The notes under the pieces are model-generated. The model made no database searches. It saw only the letters and a list, made by a program, of their open reading frames with translations, and was not told where the DNA came from. This document shows positions 6,627 to 16,450 of a DNA stretch of 64,000 nucleotides, one piece after another (within the stretch, counting starts at the first letter, position 1; each line of letters begins with the position of its first letter). This stretch comes from Microbulbifer pacificus (lineage in GTDB: Bacteria > Pseudomonadota > Gammaproteobacteria > Pseudomonadales > Cellvibrionaceae). Where the stretch lies: NCBI RefSeq assembly GCF_002959965.1, contig NZ_PREV01000026.1, forward strand, positions 1,092,501-1,156,500, given 5' to 3'. Position numbers and translations under genes: made by a program.

Positions 6627-8753
6627 CTAAGTTAATGTTATCTGCCGTCCCGCAGATTTGACCGTCTCCGGTCTGTGAGCCACCAGCACCCGAGTAAACG
6701 TGAGCTGCTGGATGTGGTCATTGACCATTGTCTCGTTGTTCACATCGAGATGACTGGTGGCTTCGTCCATGAACAGGATGCGCGGCGCGCGATACAGGGC
6801 ACGTGCCAACACGATTCTTTGCTTTTGACCACCGCTGAGGCTGGTGCCCATATCGCCCACCAGGGTGTTGTATTGCATGGGCATGCGGAGTATTTCTTCG
6901 TGGATACATGCCAAACCTGCGCAGTACACAATCCGTTGAATATCCAGCTGGGGTTCAAAGCAGGCGATGTTGTCGGCAATGGTGCCCGCGAGCAGCTGGT
7001 CGTCCTGCATGACCCCGGCGATTTGGTTGCGGTAGTAAGGCAGCTGCTTCAGTGGCTGGCCGTCGATCAGGATTTCACCCTCCGTCGGCTCAAGCAGTCC
7101 CATGAGGCATTTCAGCAAAGTGGTTTTACCGCAACCACTGGGGCCGACAATAGCGACGGTCTCTCCCGCTTCTATGGTGAAGTTGAGGTTTTGGAAAGAT
7201 GGGGCTTCCGCTTCTCCATAGCGGAAGCTCAGGTTGCGAACTTCTATTCTGCCCCTGAGTGGCTGGATACTCGGGTCGTTGTGCTCCAACAGTGCACTTT
7301 GCGGGTCGATCGACTCCGTTGGTGTGAAGACAATATCGGAGAGCCGGTCCAGGTGCAGGCCGAGCATCTTGAGTTCGATCCATTTGATGATCAGTGCATC
7401 CATGGATTCGACGAAGCGGGTCTTGTAGCTCATAAAGGCGTAGAGCATGCCCACACTGAGGATGTTGCCCATGACCGCGGTGGCGGCGAAGTAGGTCACC
7501 AGCAGATTTTCCAAACCGAACAGCAGACGGTTGATGGTGTCGTAGCCGATATTCCAGCGGGTGATACGGATTTGCTTGTTCAAGGTGTCGGCAAGGCGGT
7601 TGTGCCACTGGCCCTGGCGATCGTTTTCACGCTGGAACAGCTTGATGGTCTGGATGGCGCGCACGGACTCCATAAAGTGGGTGTCGTGCTTCGCCTGGGC
7701 GACGATCTGTTCCTCGGTGAGCAGGCGCAACGGGCGGTAGAGAAGCAGACGCAGAACGGCGTAGAGAAGGACTACCAGGATGACGATCAGGGTCAGCTTA
7801 ACGTCGTAGAAGAACATGGCGGCAAGGGTAATCAGCGCCATGATGCCATCGACTACCGCGGCCACCAGGCCTGTGGTGAGCAGTTCCCGCACCTGATTCA
7901 CTGAGCCAAAACGGGAGACAACATCGCCCATATGCCGGGTAGAAAAGTAGCTCATGGGGAGGCGAATCAGGTGCCGGAACAGGTTGGCCGCCATCTGCAT
8001 GTTGAGCCGGCTGGAGATATGCAGGATCACCCAATCGCGCAATGCACTGGTGCCGGTCTGAATGATCAACAACAAACCGAAGCCAAGCGCCAACACCAGC
8101 AGCAGGTTGTCATCGCTGCGCAATATGACGTCGTCCACCACGGTCTGCATATAGAACGGCGCCACAATGGCGAACAGTTGCAACAGCAGTGATAACAGCA
8201 GGATTTGCACCAGGTTGCGCTTGAGCCCGGTGATGCGGGACCAGAAGTGGCCGAGGGTGAGGCGCTGGCGATCTGCACCGGCTTTAAAGTCGTCGGTAGG
8301 TGTCAGCTCCAGAGCGACACCAGTGAAGTGCTGGTCGAACTCCGTTCTCTCCAGTACGCGCTCGCCGATGGCGGGATCATGGATAGTCACCCGCTTGGCC
8401 TGCACGGACTTCAGTACGACGAAGTGATTCATGTCCCAGTGCAGTACACAGGGTAGCTGTAGCTCTCCCAGATGCGCCAGCTCAAGGCGCAGGGCGCGTC
8501 CCGCCAAGTGCAGGCGTCCAGCCATATCCATCAAGGTCTTGAGATTGGTACCGTGACTGGAAATGTGGAAGCGGCGGCGCAGACTGGCGAGGTCGGTATC
8601 ATAGCCGTGAAAGCCGGCAATCATGGCCAGGCACACCAGACCGCATTCCGCAGCCTCGGTTTGCAGTATTACGGGCAGGCGACGGCTTGTGGAGAAGTGC
8701 AGGAGTTGCTCCGGACGCACCTGCGCGGTGGGCTTCTGCGTGGTTGCTTCCAT
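6627..8753 (-). CDS. Peptidase-containing ABC transporter (PCAT) for microcin/bacteriocin maturation and export
   Basis: A 708-residue inner-membrane exporter of the CvaB/LagD type. The N-terminal C39 peptidase domain (about residues 25-150) has the catalytic Cys in AECGLVC (Cys37), the His in HWDMNHFVVL and the Asp of HDPAIG. Six membrane segments follow (about 170-440). The nucleotide-binding domain has Walker A GPSGCGKTT, signature LSGGQKQR and Walker B ILFMDEATSHLD. It removes the double-glycine leader and exports the peptide with the adjacent HlyD-type adaptor and an outer-membrane channel encoded elsewhere. I chose the ATG at 8753 because it overlaps the adaptor stop codon as TAATG; an in-frame ATG at 8795 would add 14 residues inside the upstream gene. 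The 3' third is duplicated at 5565-5955 and again, decayed, at 19.8-20.06 kb. Confidence 0.95.
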   Translation of the reverse strand: MEATTQKPTAQVRPEQLLHFSTSRRLPVILQTEAAECGLVCLAMIAGFHGYDTDLASLRRRFHISSHGTNLKTLMDMAGRLHLAGRALRLELAHLGELQLPCVLHWDMNHFVVLKSVQAKRVTIHDPAIGERVLERTEFDQHFTGVALELTPTDDFKAGADRQRLTLGHFWSRITGLKRNLVQILLLSLLLQLFAIVAPFYMQTVVDDVILRSDDNLLLVLALGFGLLLIIQTGTSALRDWVILHISSRLNMQMAANLFRHLIRLPMSYFSTRHMGDVVSRFGSVNQVRELLTTGLVAAVVDGIMALITLAAMFFYDVKLTLIVILVVLLYAVLRLLLYRPLRLLTEEQIVAQAKHDTHFMESVRAIQTIKLFQRENDRQGQWHNRLADTLNKQIRITRWNIGYDTINRLLFGLENLLVTYFAATAVMGNILSVGMLYAFMSYKTRFVESMDALIIKWIELKMLGLHLDRLSDIVFTPTESIDPQSALLEHNDPSIQPLRGRIEVRNLSFRYGEAEAPSFQNLNFTIEAGETVAIVGPSGCGKTTLLKCLMGLLEPTEGEILIDGQPLKQLPYYRNQIAGVMQDDQLLAGTIADNIACFEPQLDIQRIVYCAGLACIHEEILRMPMQYNTLVGDMGTSLSGGQKQRIVLARALYRAPRILFMDEATSHLDVNNETMVNDHIQQLTFTRVLVAHRPETVKSAGRQITLT

Positions 8754-10000
8754 TACAGGCGCCCTTTCAAGCTGTACAGCGGCTCCAGTAGCCACTGCAA
8801 GAGGGTACGCTCCGTCAGTTGCACATCCGCGGAGAGCGTCATGCCGGGCTTCAGGGCGAAGTCCTTGCCGTAGGCTTGTACCGATGGGCGATCAAGTCTG
8901 GCGGTAACCCGGTAGGCTGGCTCCCGAATCGCAACCGGGGCCTTGAGTAGCTCATCAGGCAGCAGCAGCGTATCGGAGACTTCCACGACCTCACCCGGGT
9001 AGAGGCCAAACTTCTGATAGGGAAAGGCATCATAGCGAATGTTCAGCTTTTGGCCCGGCGCCAGAAAACCAGCAGAGCGTACAGGCACCAGCAACTCCGC
9101 ATTTAAGCCACTCCCTTCTGGTACCAAAGACAGTACCGGTATATTGGGTTGTGCTTGCTGCCCCTCGCGAATTTGTAAGTTATTTACAATGCCGTCTTTG
9201 GGGGCCTTGACAATATATGCGCGCTGTCCGTGGAGCTGAGCAATCTGCTGCGCAAGGTCAGACAGCCGTGTCCGTAGCTGACTAACGCCATTGGCGTGCT
9301 CTTCCGGCAACAGTGCTTTCTGACTTTCAACTTGCTGCAGCTGATTGATGAGATTCACCCGATTGCGCTCCAGTGCCTGACGCTGACCTCGCAACGCCAA
9401 CTCCTGGGCGATGACCGCATCCAGCTCTGCCACCGAAATATGCCCTTCGAGCTTAAGTTCCTGGTGGCGCGCCACTTGCTCCTGCAGCAACTGGTAACGG
9501 TGATCTAGCGTCTGCCGTTGTTCCTGCAAAAGAGCAATATCTTCTTTGGTCGAGCTGATACGCTGCTCAATATCTATCAGCTTTCTGGCATGAATGACTT
9601 CACTCCGATGAAGCTGGTCTGAAAGCAGCGTTCTCTGACTCTCATATTCGGCTAGGAGCAGGGATTCGAGGTGCTGCCCATCGGATAGGATTCGATCACC
9701 GTTGACGACAATGAGCGGTTGATCTTTAACGACTCGCTGACCATCCTCAACTAAAATCTTTTTGATAATGCCAATACGTTCGGCATATACACGAACAACG
9801 CCAGAGGTGGGCTCTAACCAGCCTGCGACCGTTTCCTTACGCGCGTAGGAACTCGTGGTTAGCCACATCAATGTGGCGAAGAACCAAGTAAGAAGTGCAA
9901 TAAGAATTAGTGCATGGGAAAAGCGTGGAAGTAGTAGCACTTCACCGTGAAGGCTATCCGCCTGCCGCTCGATGACTTGACGACGAAATAGCTTAGACAT
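8753..10000 (-). CDS. HlyD-family periplasmic adaptor of the microcin exporter
   Basis: A 415-residue membrane-fusion protein from the ATG at 10000. The frame is open to 10117, but the conserved N-terminus of the family (LFRRQVIERQADSLHGEVLLLPRFSH) begins at the later start. One transmembrane segment lies at about residues 28-50. A biotinyl/lipoyl-like half-motif follows (VRVYAERIGIIKKILVEDGQRVVKDQPL). A long coiled-coil hairpin covers about 120-270 and is rich in Gln, Glu and Leu. The second lipoyl half and beta-barrel contain KAPKDGIVNNLQIREGQ. It would link the PCAT to an outer-membrane TolC-type channel; no tolC is in the window. Its stop overlaps the PCAT start (TAATG), so the two are translationally coupled. 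A decayed second copy of its 5' end lies near 20.07-20.3 kb. Confidence 0.93.
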   Translation of the reverse strand: MSKLFRRQVIERQADSLHGEVLLLPRFSHALILIALLTWFFATLMWLTTSSYARKETVAGWLEPTSGVVRVYAERIGIIKKILVEDGQRVVKDQPLIVVNGDRILSDGQHLESLLLAEYESQRTLLSDQLHRSEVIHARKLIDIEQRISSTKEDIALLQEQRQTLDHRYQLLQEQVARHQELKLEGHISVAELDAVIAQELALRGQRQALERNRVNLINQLQQVESQKALLPEEHANGVSQLRTRLSDLAQQIAQLHGQRAYIVKAPKDGIVNNLQIREGQQAQPNIPVLSLVPEGSGLNAELLVPVRSAGFLAPGQKLNIRYDAFPYQKFGLYPGEVVEVSDTLLLPDELLKAPVAIREPAYRVTARLDRPSVQAYGKDFALKPGMTLSADVQLTERTLLQWLLEPLYSLKGRL

Positions 10001-10574
10001 GACAGAGGCGACCGGACATCGTTTCAAGTGAGGCGACCATCGACTACTCCTTACCATGAAACATCTGATGGCAAGCCGAACTCCTAACCCCAAAAATTTA
10101 AGGGTTAACAAGTGCATAATCCATCAAACGGGAAGCAGAAATTTACAACTGAGCAGCCTACATATTTAGATCTGCTTCAGTGAAATCTCGAGCATTTAAG
10201 TAACCACAGAGCCTGATTCGAAACTTAGCGCTATTTGTTCAGTGAATACAGAGCACGGCGCGTAGGAATTATCTTTAATTTTGCCTCAAAAAATTCCTCG
10301 ATGAAGAAGTTGATCGGCGCAGTTTAGGTGTGATTTTCGACCGGAGAGGATATTGTAGTGGTCAACTCTTTTTGGCCACTAACTACACGGTTCAAGAACC
10401 ACAAGCGATCGGCAGTTACGGGCCTTTGGTAAGCATCCGGGAATCAAAACCGCTTTGTAGGAATTATCCTTTTCGTGTAAGGCGGTATACTTAATATATT
10501 TCCACGGCTGGATTAACCAATGAAAAGCAAACAATATTCCTAGTGCTCAAGTCAAACAGTAATAAGGAATAACT
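10001..10574. other. Divergent control region between the microcin export operon and the subtilase gene
   Basis: About 570 bp with no gene. The first 275 bases (to about 10275) recur, with many substitutions, at about 20.28-20.57 kb, so this upstream region was copied together with the operon. An IS3-type end lies at 10354-10380. The remaining 190 bases should hold the subtilase promoter. I cannot assign -35/-10 boxes reliably. Confidence 0.6.
10354..10380 (+). repeat. Solo left end of an IS3-type element
   Basis: TGTAGTGGTCAACTCTTT and its extension TTGGCCACT match the sequence at 26793-26820 with one change. Its first 13 bases are the exact reverse complement of the right end at 15587-15599. 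No transposase follows it, so it is a stranded terminal repeat. Confidence 0.75.
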
Positions 10575-12686
10575 TTGAATAAAAATATCCGATTATCTAA
10601 AAATAGTCTTAAGTACCGAATCCAGACCCTGGCGGCCACTGTAGCCCTGTCTTCAATCTGTGCGAGCGCTACATGGGCGACACCTTCCATCAACGTCAGC
10701 GGCCTTCTGGACGATGCTCGATACGACCGTTTCATCGTCAAGTACCGCAGCAACAAAACAGCGACGAACAAGCAGGCCGCAATCGCCAAAGCCGCAAAAA
10801 AGGGAGTCGGCGGCAAGGCGGTTGCCCTGCAGGCACTCCGCCAAACCGCGACCGGTGATGATGTTATCGTCAGCAGCCAAAAGCTCGACCGCAGCGAATC
10901 CCAAGCGCTGATGCAGCAACTGGCTGCCGATCCCGATGTGGAATATGTCGAGGTGGACGCCCTACTCCAGGCAGGCCTAATCCCAGATGACCCCCAATAC
11001 CCCTATTTGTGGGGACTACACGAGGAGGTCTCAGGCATTAACGCGCATCACGCCTGGGACAGGGGCAATGGCAAGAGCGCCATCGTGGCCGTATTGGACA
11101 CGGGCATCACGGAGCACAGTGACCTGGTCGGCAACCTCTTGCCGGGCTACGATTTCATTGCCGAGCCAAACAACGCAAACGATGGCGACGGCCGTGACAG
11201 CGATCCCAGCGATCCCGGCGACTACCGCATCGCCGGCGAATGCAGCAATCGCTCGGCGGGCTCCTCCACCTGGCACGGCACCCATGTCGCCGGTACCATC
11301 GCAGCGGTTGCCAACAACGAAGCGGGTATCGTGGGGGTTGCCCCAGGCGCCGGGATAGTGCCAGTGAGAGTGTTGGGCAAATGCGGCGGTTACATCTCCG
11401 ACATCAGCGACGCCATTATCTGGGCCTCCGGCGGCGCGGTGCCCGGAATTCCGGTCAATGAATTTCCAGCGGATGTGATCAACATGAGCCTGGGCGGCCT
11501 CGGATCATGCGGCACCACATACCAAAACGCGATCGATACCGCTGTTCAGAACGGAACCGCAATCGTGGTATCGGCGGGCAACGACGATACTGACGCCTCG
11601 GAGAAACGGCCGGCGAATTGCAACAACGTCATCGCCGTGGCCGCCACCACCAACATAGGTGCACGTGCCTATTTCTCCAACTACGGAACTGCTGTCGATA
11701 TCGCCGCCCTCGGAGAATATGTGCTATCGACCCACAACACCGGTACCAACGGGCCCTCTGCGGAAACCTACAGCTACATGTCCGGAACTTCGATGGCGGC
11801 ACCACACGTCTCGGGCGCCCTGGCACTACTGACCGAGCATTATCCAACCAGCGCCCCGGAACAAAAGGAAAACCTGCTCAAGAGCACAGCCCGTGCAATC
11901 CCCGTAACACCTATGCAGCCCATGGGCACCGGTATAGTTGATGCCCATGCCTTAACCACCCGTCTTCCCCAGCAGGAATTACTCAATGGCGTACTTCGCA
12001 GGTACAACAAACCCACCACTGATTACGAGAGCTATTGGATAGAGGTACCAGCTGGAGCCAGCACGCTGACCTTCGTGAACAATCCCTTCGGAACTCATTA
12101 TGTCCAGTATGCCTCGCCACCTACCGACACCGATTACGACTGCAAGTGGGGTCCCGGCACTATCGGGGGAATACCTTCCCTCAAGGAAACTTGTACGCTC
12201 GATAATCCGCAGCCCGGCATTTATTACGTTGATACGAAATATTTAACAAGCCAAGGAATGAACGCGAACAACTGGATTATTGGGAGCTACTCTATGCCAA
12301 ATGGAGGAGGAACTCAGATTTATCAAGACTTCGATGTAAAACCCTTCCCCGCAAGTGGAATACTAGAGCGATCCTTGGCTGTCTTTGGCCGTAACGGCAA
12401 CGCACCCGTAAATGCATCCATTCACTACCAGGTCTTTCAGGATTACACGAATTCGAGTAAATCCTTGATTGTCGACCTTATTGCCCCCGATGGATCAGTT
12501 TACAATCTGAAAGATCAAACCGCAGGATTTTACTCGTGGAATGCGGGGAATGAAGTCAAAACCCTGGATCTTTCCGGCGAACTACTTAACGGCATCTGGA
12601 CGATTCGGGTAACAGATACAGCAGTAACCGAAGGCAGGGTGGAAGATTCCAACAATTCCTTTGCGGGGTGGCTGCTCGTACTGTGA
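10575..12686 (+). CDS. Secreted subtilisin-like serine protease (S8) with C-terminal P/proprotein-convertase-type domain
   Basis: A 703-residue secreted protease starting at TTG (10575), with AAGGAA about 5 nt upstream. A signal peptide covers about residues 15-37. An inhibitor-type propeptide follows to about 135. The S8 catalytic domain has Asp175 (VLDTGITEHSD), His234 (WHGTHVAGT) and Ser406 (SGTSMAAPH), all intact. It includes a Cys-containing insertion (ECSNRSAG). A linker beta-domain follows (about 465-590). The last 110 residues resemble a P domain (SLIVDLIAPDGSVYNL, NGIWTIRVTD). Such enzymes are exported to degrade proteins or process other secreted proteins. The gene follows the divergent microcin operon and precedes an O-GlcNAc-transferase-like gene on the same strand (102 bp gap). 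The subtilase/glycosyltransferase pair lies between IS ends at 10354 and 15599, so transfer as a block is possible. Confidence 0.93.
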   Translation: MNKNIRLSKNSLKYRIQTLAATVALSSICASATWATPSINVSGLLDDARYDRFIVKYRSNKTATNKQAAIAKAAKKGVGGKAVALQALRQTATGDDVIVSSQKLDRSESQALMQQLAADPDVEYVEVDALLQAGLIPDDPQYPYLWGLHEEVSGINAHHAWDRGNGKSAIVAVLDTGITEHSDLVGNLLPGYDFIAEPNNANDGDGRDSDPSDPGDYRIAGECSNRSAGSSTWHGTHVAGTIAAVANNEAGIVGVAPGAGIVPVRVLGKCGGYISDISDAIIWASGGAVPGIPVNEFPADVINMSLGGLGSCGTTYQNAIDTAVQNGTAIVVSAGNDDTDASEKRPANCNNVIAVAATTNIGARAYFSNYGTAVDIAALGEYVLSTHNTGTNGPSAETYSYMSGTSMAAPHVSGALALLTEHYPTSAPEQKENLLKSTARAIPVTPMQPMGTGIVDAHALTTRLPQQELLNGVLRRYNKPTTDYESYWIEVPAGASTLTFVNNPFGTHYVQYASPPTDTDYDCKWGPGTIGGIPSLKETCTLDNPQPGIYYVDTKYLTSQGMNANNWIIGSYSMPNGGGTQIYQDFDVKPFPASGILERSLAVFGRNGNAPVNASIHYQVFQDYTNSSKSLIVDLIAPDGSVYNLKDQTAGFYSWNAGNEVKTLDLSGELLNGIWTIRVTDTAVTEGRVEDSNNSFAGWLLVL

Positions 12687-12788
12687 AAAAACCGTGCCGG
12701 CCTCACCTGGGCCTGGTGCACCTCCGCAGGAAAGATCCTTTCCCTTAAAAGCAGCCATTCTCAAACATCAAAATTTTATGGGCTCTCC

Positions 12789-14774
12789 ATGACTCGACGC
12801 GAAATTCGCAATACCACTCCCCCCAACTCTCAAGGCTATGATGCCGCGCTTGCGGCCTATAACGGAGGCAAACTATCACGGGCAGAAGCCATTCTGAAAA
12901 AACTGCTCTTACGCACTCCACGGCACGCAGATGCGTATCATTTACGCGGGGTCATTTTTTATCAAACCAACCGGCTCCAGGCTGCAGAGAACTCTATTCG
13001 AAAAGCACTGGAACTAGGTGCATGTGGAGCCTTTTACGTAAACTTGGCTCTGGTCCTGAAGGCCACTGGCGATACCGACGGAGCGATCGATGCATACAAA
13101 CATGCTCTCAGGATCGGGCCCGAATCAGCCAAGGCCTGTAATAACCTGGGAAATCTGTTGATGGAACAGAAGTGCTACCCAGAAGCCGAGGCACTGTACA
13201 ACAGGGCCATCCAAAACAATGCCAACTATACGGTGGCCATCAAAAATCTCGGCGCCCTTCTCTCGAAACTGGGCCGTTATGATGAGGCGGAAAGGACGTT
13301 GCGCAGGGTGCTCTCGCTGGCCCCTAATTTTACTGAAGCGCGCCTGATACTCGGCAAGCTCCTGGAAAAAAACGAACGCCTTGACGAGTGTGAACAGGAA
13401 TACCGCGCTGTGCACGCCTGGGGAAGATTACAATACATGCGCCGAAAAAATGCGGCATGGCACGGTCTGGATAGCATCGATACCGCCACTCTGAAGGCCG
13501 AAGAACCCTCCCCCCCTCCACCTTGGACATTACTCAATATTCTCGGCATGGAGCCCACTTGGCATCGCCGAGCGGCAATGAGGTTCGCAATGGCGGAAAT
13601 CCCCGCGCTTACCAATCCTCGGAAGTTGCTTTCACCGGTACTTAGGCATCCGGGAGAGCCCCTGAAAATAGGCTACCTCTCCGCAGACTTTCATGACCAC
13701 CCCACTATGCACCTGCTCGCAGGCGTACTTGAGGCACATGATTCAAGTCGGGTTGAAATCCATCTTTTCTCGTATGGCCCGAACAAGGAGGATAATTTTA
13801 CCCGAAGAATCAACACTGCCGGGTTTGTTCCCACCGACCTCTCAGCCCTGTCAGACCAGCAGTCCGCCGCACGTATTTCCCAAGCTGGTATTCATATCCT
13901 GGTTGATCTTAAGGGCTACACGACCGGAGCACGATTGGGTATCAGCGCGCTGCGCCCAGCTCCCATCATCGTCAGTTGGCTGGGCTATCCTGGCTCACTG
14001 GGGCACAAGCGATTGGCCGATTATATTATCGGAGACCGAATCGTCACCCCCGCCAATAATGCGGAATCATTCAGTGAAAAAATCGCATTGATGCCGAATT
14101 GTTACCAGCCCAATGACAACCAACGCCCCTGGCCGGCATCAATTCCACGTACAAACGCCGGACTACCCGCGGAAGGCCTAGTTTTCTGTTCGTTCAACCA
14201 AGTGATAAAGATCAACCCCGCCTGTTTCGACATCTGGTGTCGCCTGCTCACCTCAGTACCCGGCAGCATTCTGTGGCTTCTTGACCCCGGCAAGCCTTTA
14301 GCACGTATCAATCTCCTGCGGGAAGCCAAACACAGAGGTGTTGATCCGACTCGTGTCATATTCGCACCTCGCGTGTCGCAACAAGATCATCTTGCGCGCT
14401 TAAAGCTCGCCGATATCGCCCTCGATACCTTTCCCTGCAACTCCCACACAACAGCCAGTGACGCTTTGTGGGCCTGTGTTCCACTGGTCACAACACCGGG
14501 CCAGGGATTTGCGAGTAAAGTGGCAGCAAGTCTACTAACTACGCACGGCTTTCCCGAGTTGATTGCAGATGATAGCGAAAGCTATTTCACGACTGCGCTT
14601 CACCTCGCAACCCAGCCGAAACAATTGGAATCACTGCGGCGGCGCTTACTCTCGGCAAGAGAGACATCGCCACTGTTCGATACCATCCGTTTCACCAGGG
14701 ACCTCGAAAGCCTCTACGAAGCTATCTGGTCTCACAGTCTGAGGGGCTGTAATAGCTCCCGGGTGATTACGTAG
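12789..14774 (+). CDS. TPR-containing O-GlcNAc transferase-like protein (SPINDLY type, GT41)
   Basis: A 661-residue cytoplasmic protein. About residues 15-220 are six or so tetratricopeptide repeats (ADAYHLRGVIFYQ, ACNNLGNLLMEQKCYPEAEALY, AIKNLGALLSKLGRYDEAE). The C-terminal part is a GT41 catalytic region: KIGYLSADFHDHPTMHL with the conserved His, DLKGYTTGARLGI, APIIVSWLGYPGSLG, FCSFNQVIKINP, and the nucleotide-sugar-binding end LDTFPCNSHTTASDALWACVPLVT. The family transfers GlcNAc (or fucose in plant SPY) to Ser/Thr of proteins. Bacterial members often modify surface or secreted proteins, sometimes encoded nearby. The subtilase just upstream is a candidate substrate or partner (inference). 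The ATG at 12789 has no strong ribosome-binding site. Confidence 0.92.
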   Translation: MTRREIRNTTPPNSQGYDAALAAYNGGKLSRAEAILKKLLLRTPRHADAYHLRGVIFYQTNRLQAAENSIRKALELGACGAFYVNLALVLKATGDTDGAIDAYKHALRIGPESAKACNNLGNLLMEQKCYPEAEALYNRAIQNNANYTVAIKNLGALLSKLGRYDEAERTLRRVLSLAPNFTEARLILGKLLEKNERLDECEQEYRAVHAWGRLQYMRRKNAAWHGLDSIDTATLKAEEPSPPPPWTLLNILGMEPTWHRRAAMRFAMAEIPALTNPRKLLSPVLRHPGEPLKIGYLSADFHDHPTMHLLAGVLEAHDSSRVEIHLFSYGPNKEDNFTRRINTAGFVPTDLSALSDQQSAARISQAGIHILVDLKGYTTGARLGISALRPAPIIVSWLGYPGSLGHKRLADYIIGDRIVTPANNAESFSEKIALMPNCYQPNDNQRPWPASIPRTNAGLPAEGLVFCSFNQVIKINPACFDIWCRLLTSVPGSILWLLDPGKPLARINLLREAKHRGVDPTRVIFAPRVSQQDHLARLKLADIALDTFPCNSHTTASDALWACVPLVTTPGQGFASKVAASLLTTHGFPELIADDSESYFTTALHLATQPKQLESLRRRLLSARETSPLFDTIRFTRDLESLYEAIWSHSLRGCNSSRVIT

Positions 14775-15599
<825 letters not shown>

Positions 15600-15600
15600 A

Positions 15601-15930
15601 ACCGAGTTTGCCATCGACCTGGCGACACTGGGCTTCTGGGAAGATCCGCCCAGATGCAAGAATCGCGATATGAACTGTAAGTCCACAGGCAAAGCCAGCA
15701 CTGCAGTTGCTCCCAGCACCTGCGATCCCCTTGCAGGCAACTCTCAGGACTTCGTGAACTGCCAGCTGCAAGTCAGCAAAAAGTCTGGCCAGTCATTCAA
15801 TTGCTCCCAGTATTCGGCCAACCAAACGCTCTATGACACCTGCTTGGCGCAACATCACAAAAATGGTGCAGCTCATAATGACAGAGGAGAGTATATCTGC
15901 GACCCACACAAACCGATCAATCCACTCTAA
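15601..15930 (+). pseudogene. C-terminal fragment of an unknown Cys-rich protein, cut by the IS
   Basis: The frame is open from the IS boundary: EFAIDLATLGFWEDPPRCKN, then to the first ATG at 15670 and on to the stop at 15930, about 109 codons in all. It contains eight or nine cysteines, spaced in a way that suggests disulfides (NCKST, STCDPL, NCQLQ, NCSQY, DTCLAQ, ICDPH). No start codon or ribosome-binding site precedes it, and the IS right end abuts it. It is most likely the tail of a larger secreted or RHS-type protein whose 5' part was lost. The family is not recognised. Confidence 0.55.
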
Positions 15931-16450
15931 GAATTGAGCACCCAGATTAAGAAGATTCTGAATTCTTGGGGTGGTGGGTTCCTATAAGCCAGGAAGTTTT
16001 GCATTATAGATTTCGTTACAATTCTCACGTAGAAAAGTGTTGTTGTCTTCGGGCGAATGCTCACCTAGATTCAGGCAGAGCCATGCAGTCTGCCCGAATC
16101 TGCCTTTTCTTCCGGCTACCCTGAAATCTATACCTGTGATCTTTCAGCGAGACGATGTTACGCTGAGGGACATAGCAGTGTTTCTGCCTTTTCGCCTGGC
16201 TACAGTTAACCCATTCGCGCTTCAGAGATTTTAACGTATTGTCCGTTCCCTCGTTGTAAGCTTGGTCATAGAGAAAGAAGAGGAGTGGGTTAAATGAACT
16301 GATTTTTACAAATGCGAGAATTTCAAGGCTTTCTGGCGATAAAACGGTGATTAACCAAAAGTTCTGTAAATTTAAAACTTACTCTTCACCTGCCGCACAC
16401 AGACAACTATTCGTAACACAGCTTTTTCAGTCAACCAAGGATAACATTGA
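15931..16450. other. Intergenic region upstream of the metzincin gene
   Basis: About 520 bp with no credible gene. A hairpin at 16069-16099 (ATTCAGGCAGA with TCTGCCCGAAT, one mismatch) followed by a modest T-rich run may end the preceding fragment's transcript. The metzincin promoter should lie in the AT-rich last 200 bases. Confidence 0.4.

Noticed and set aside
6675..7904. 409-codon plus-strand frame inside the exporter gene
   Set aside because: It is the antisense shadow of the PCAT gene in GC-rich DNA; no ribosome-binding site and no family.
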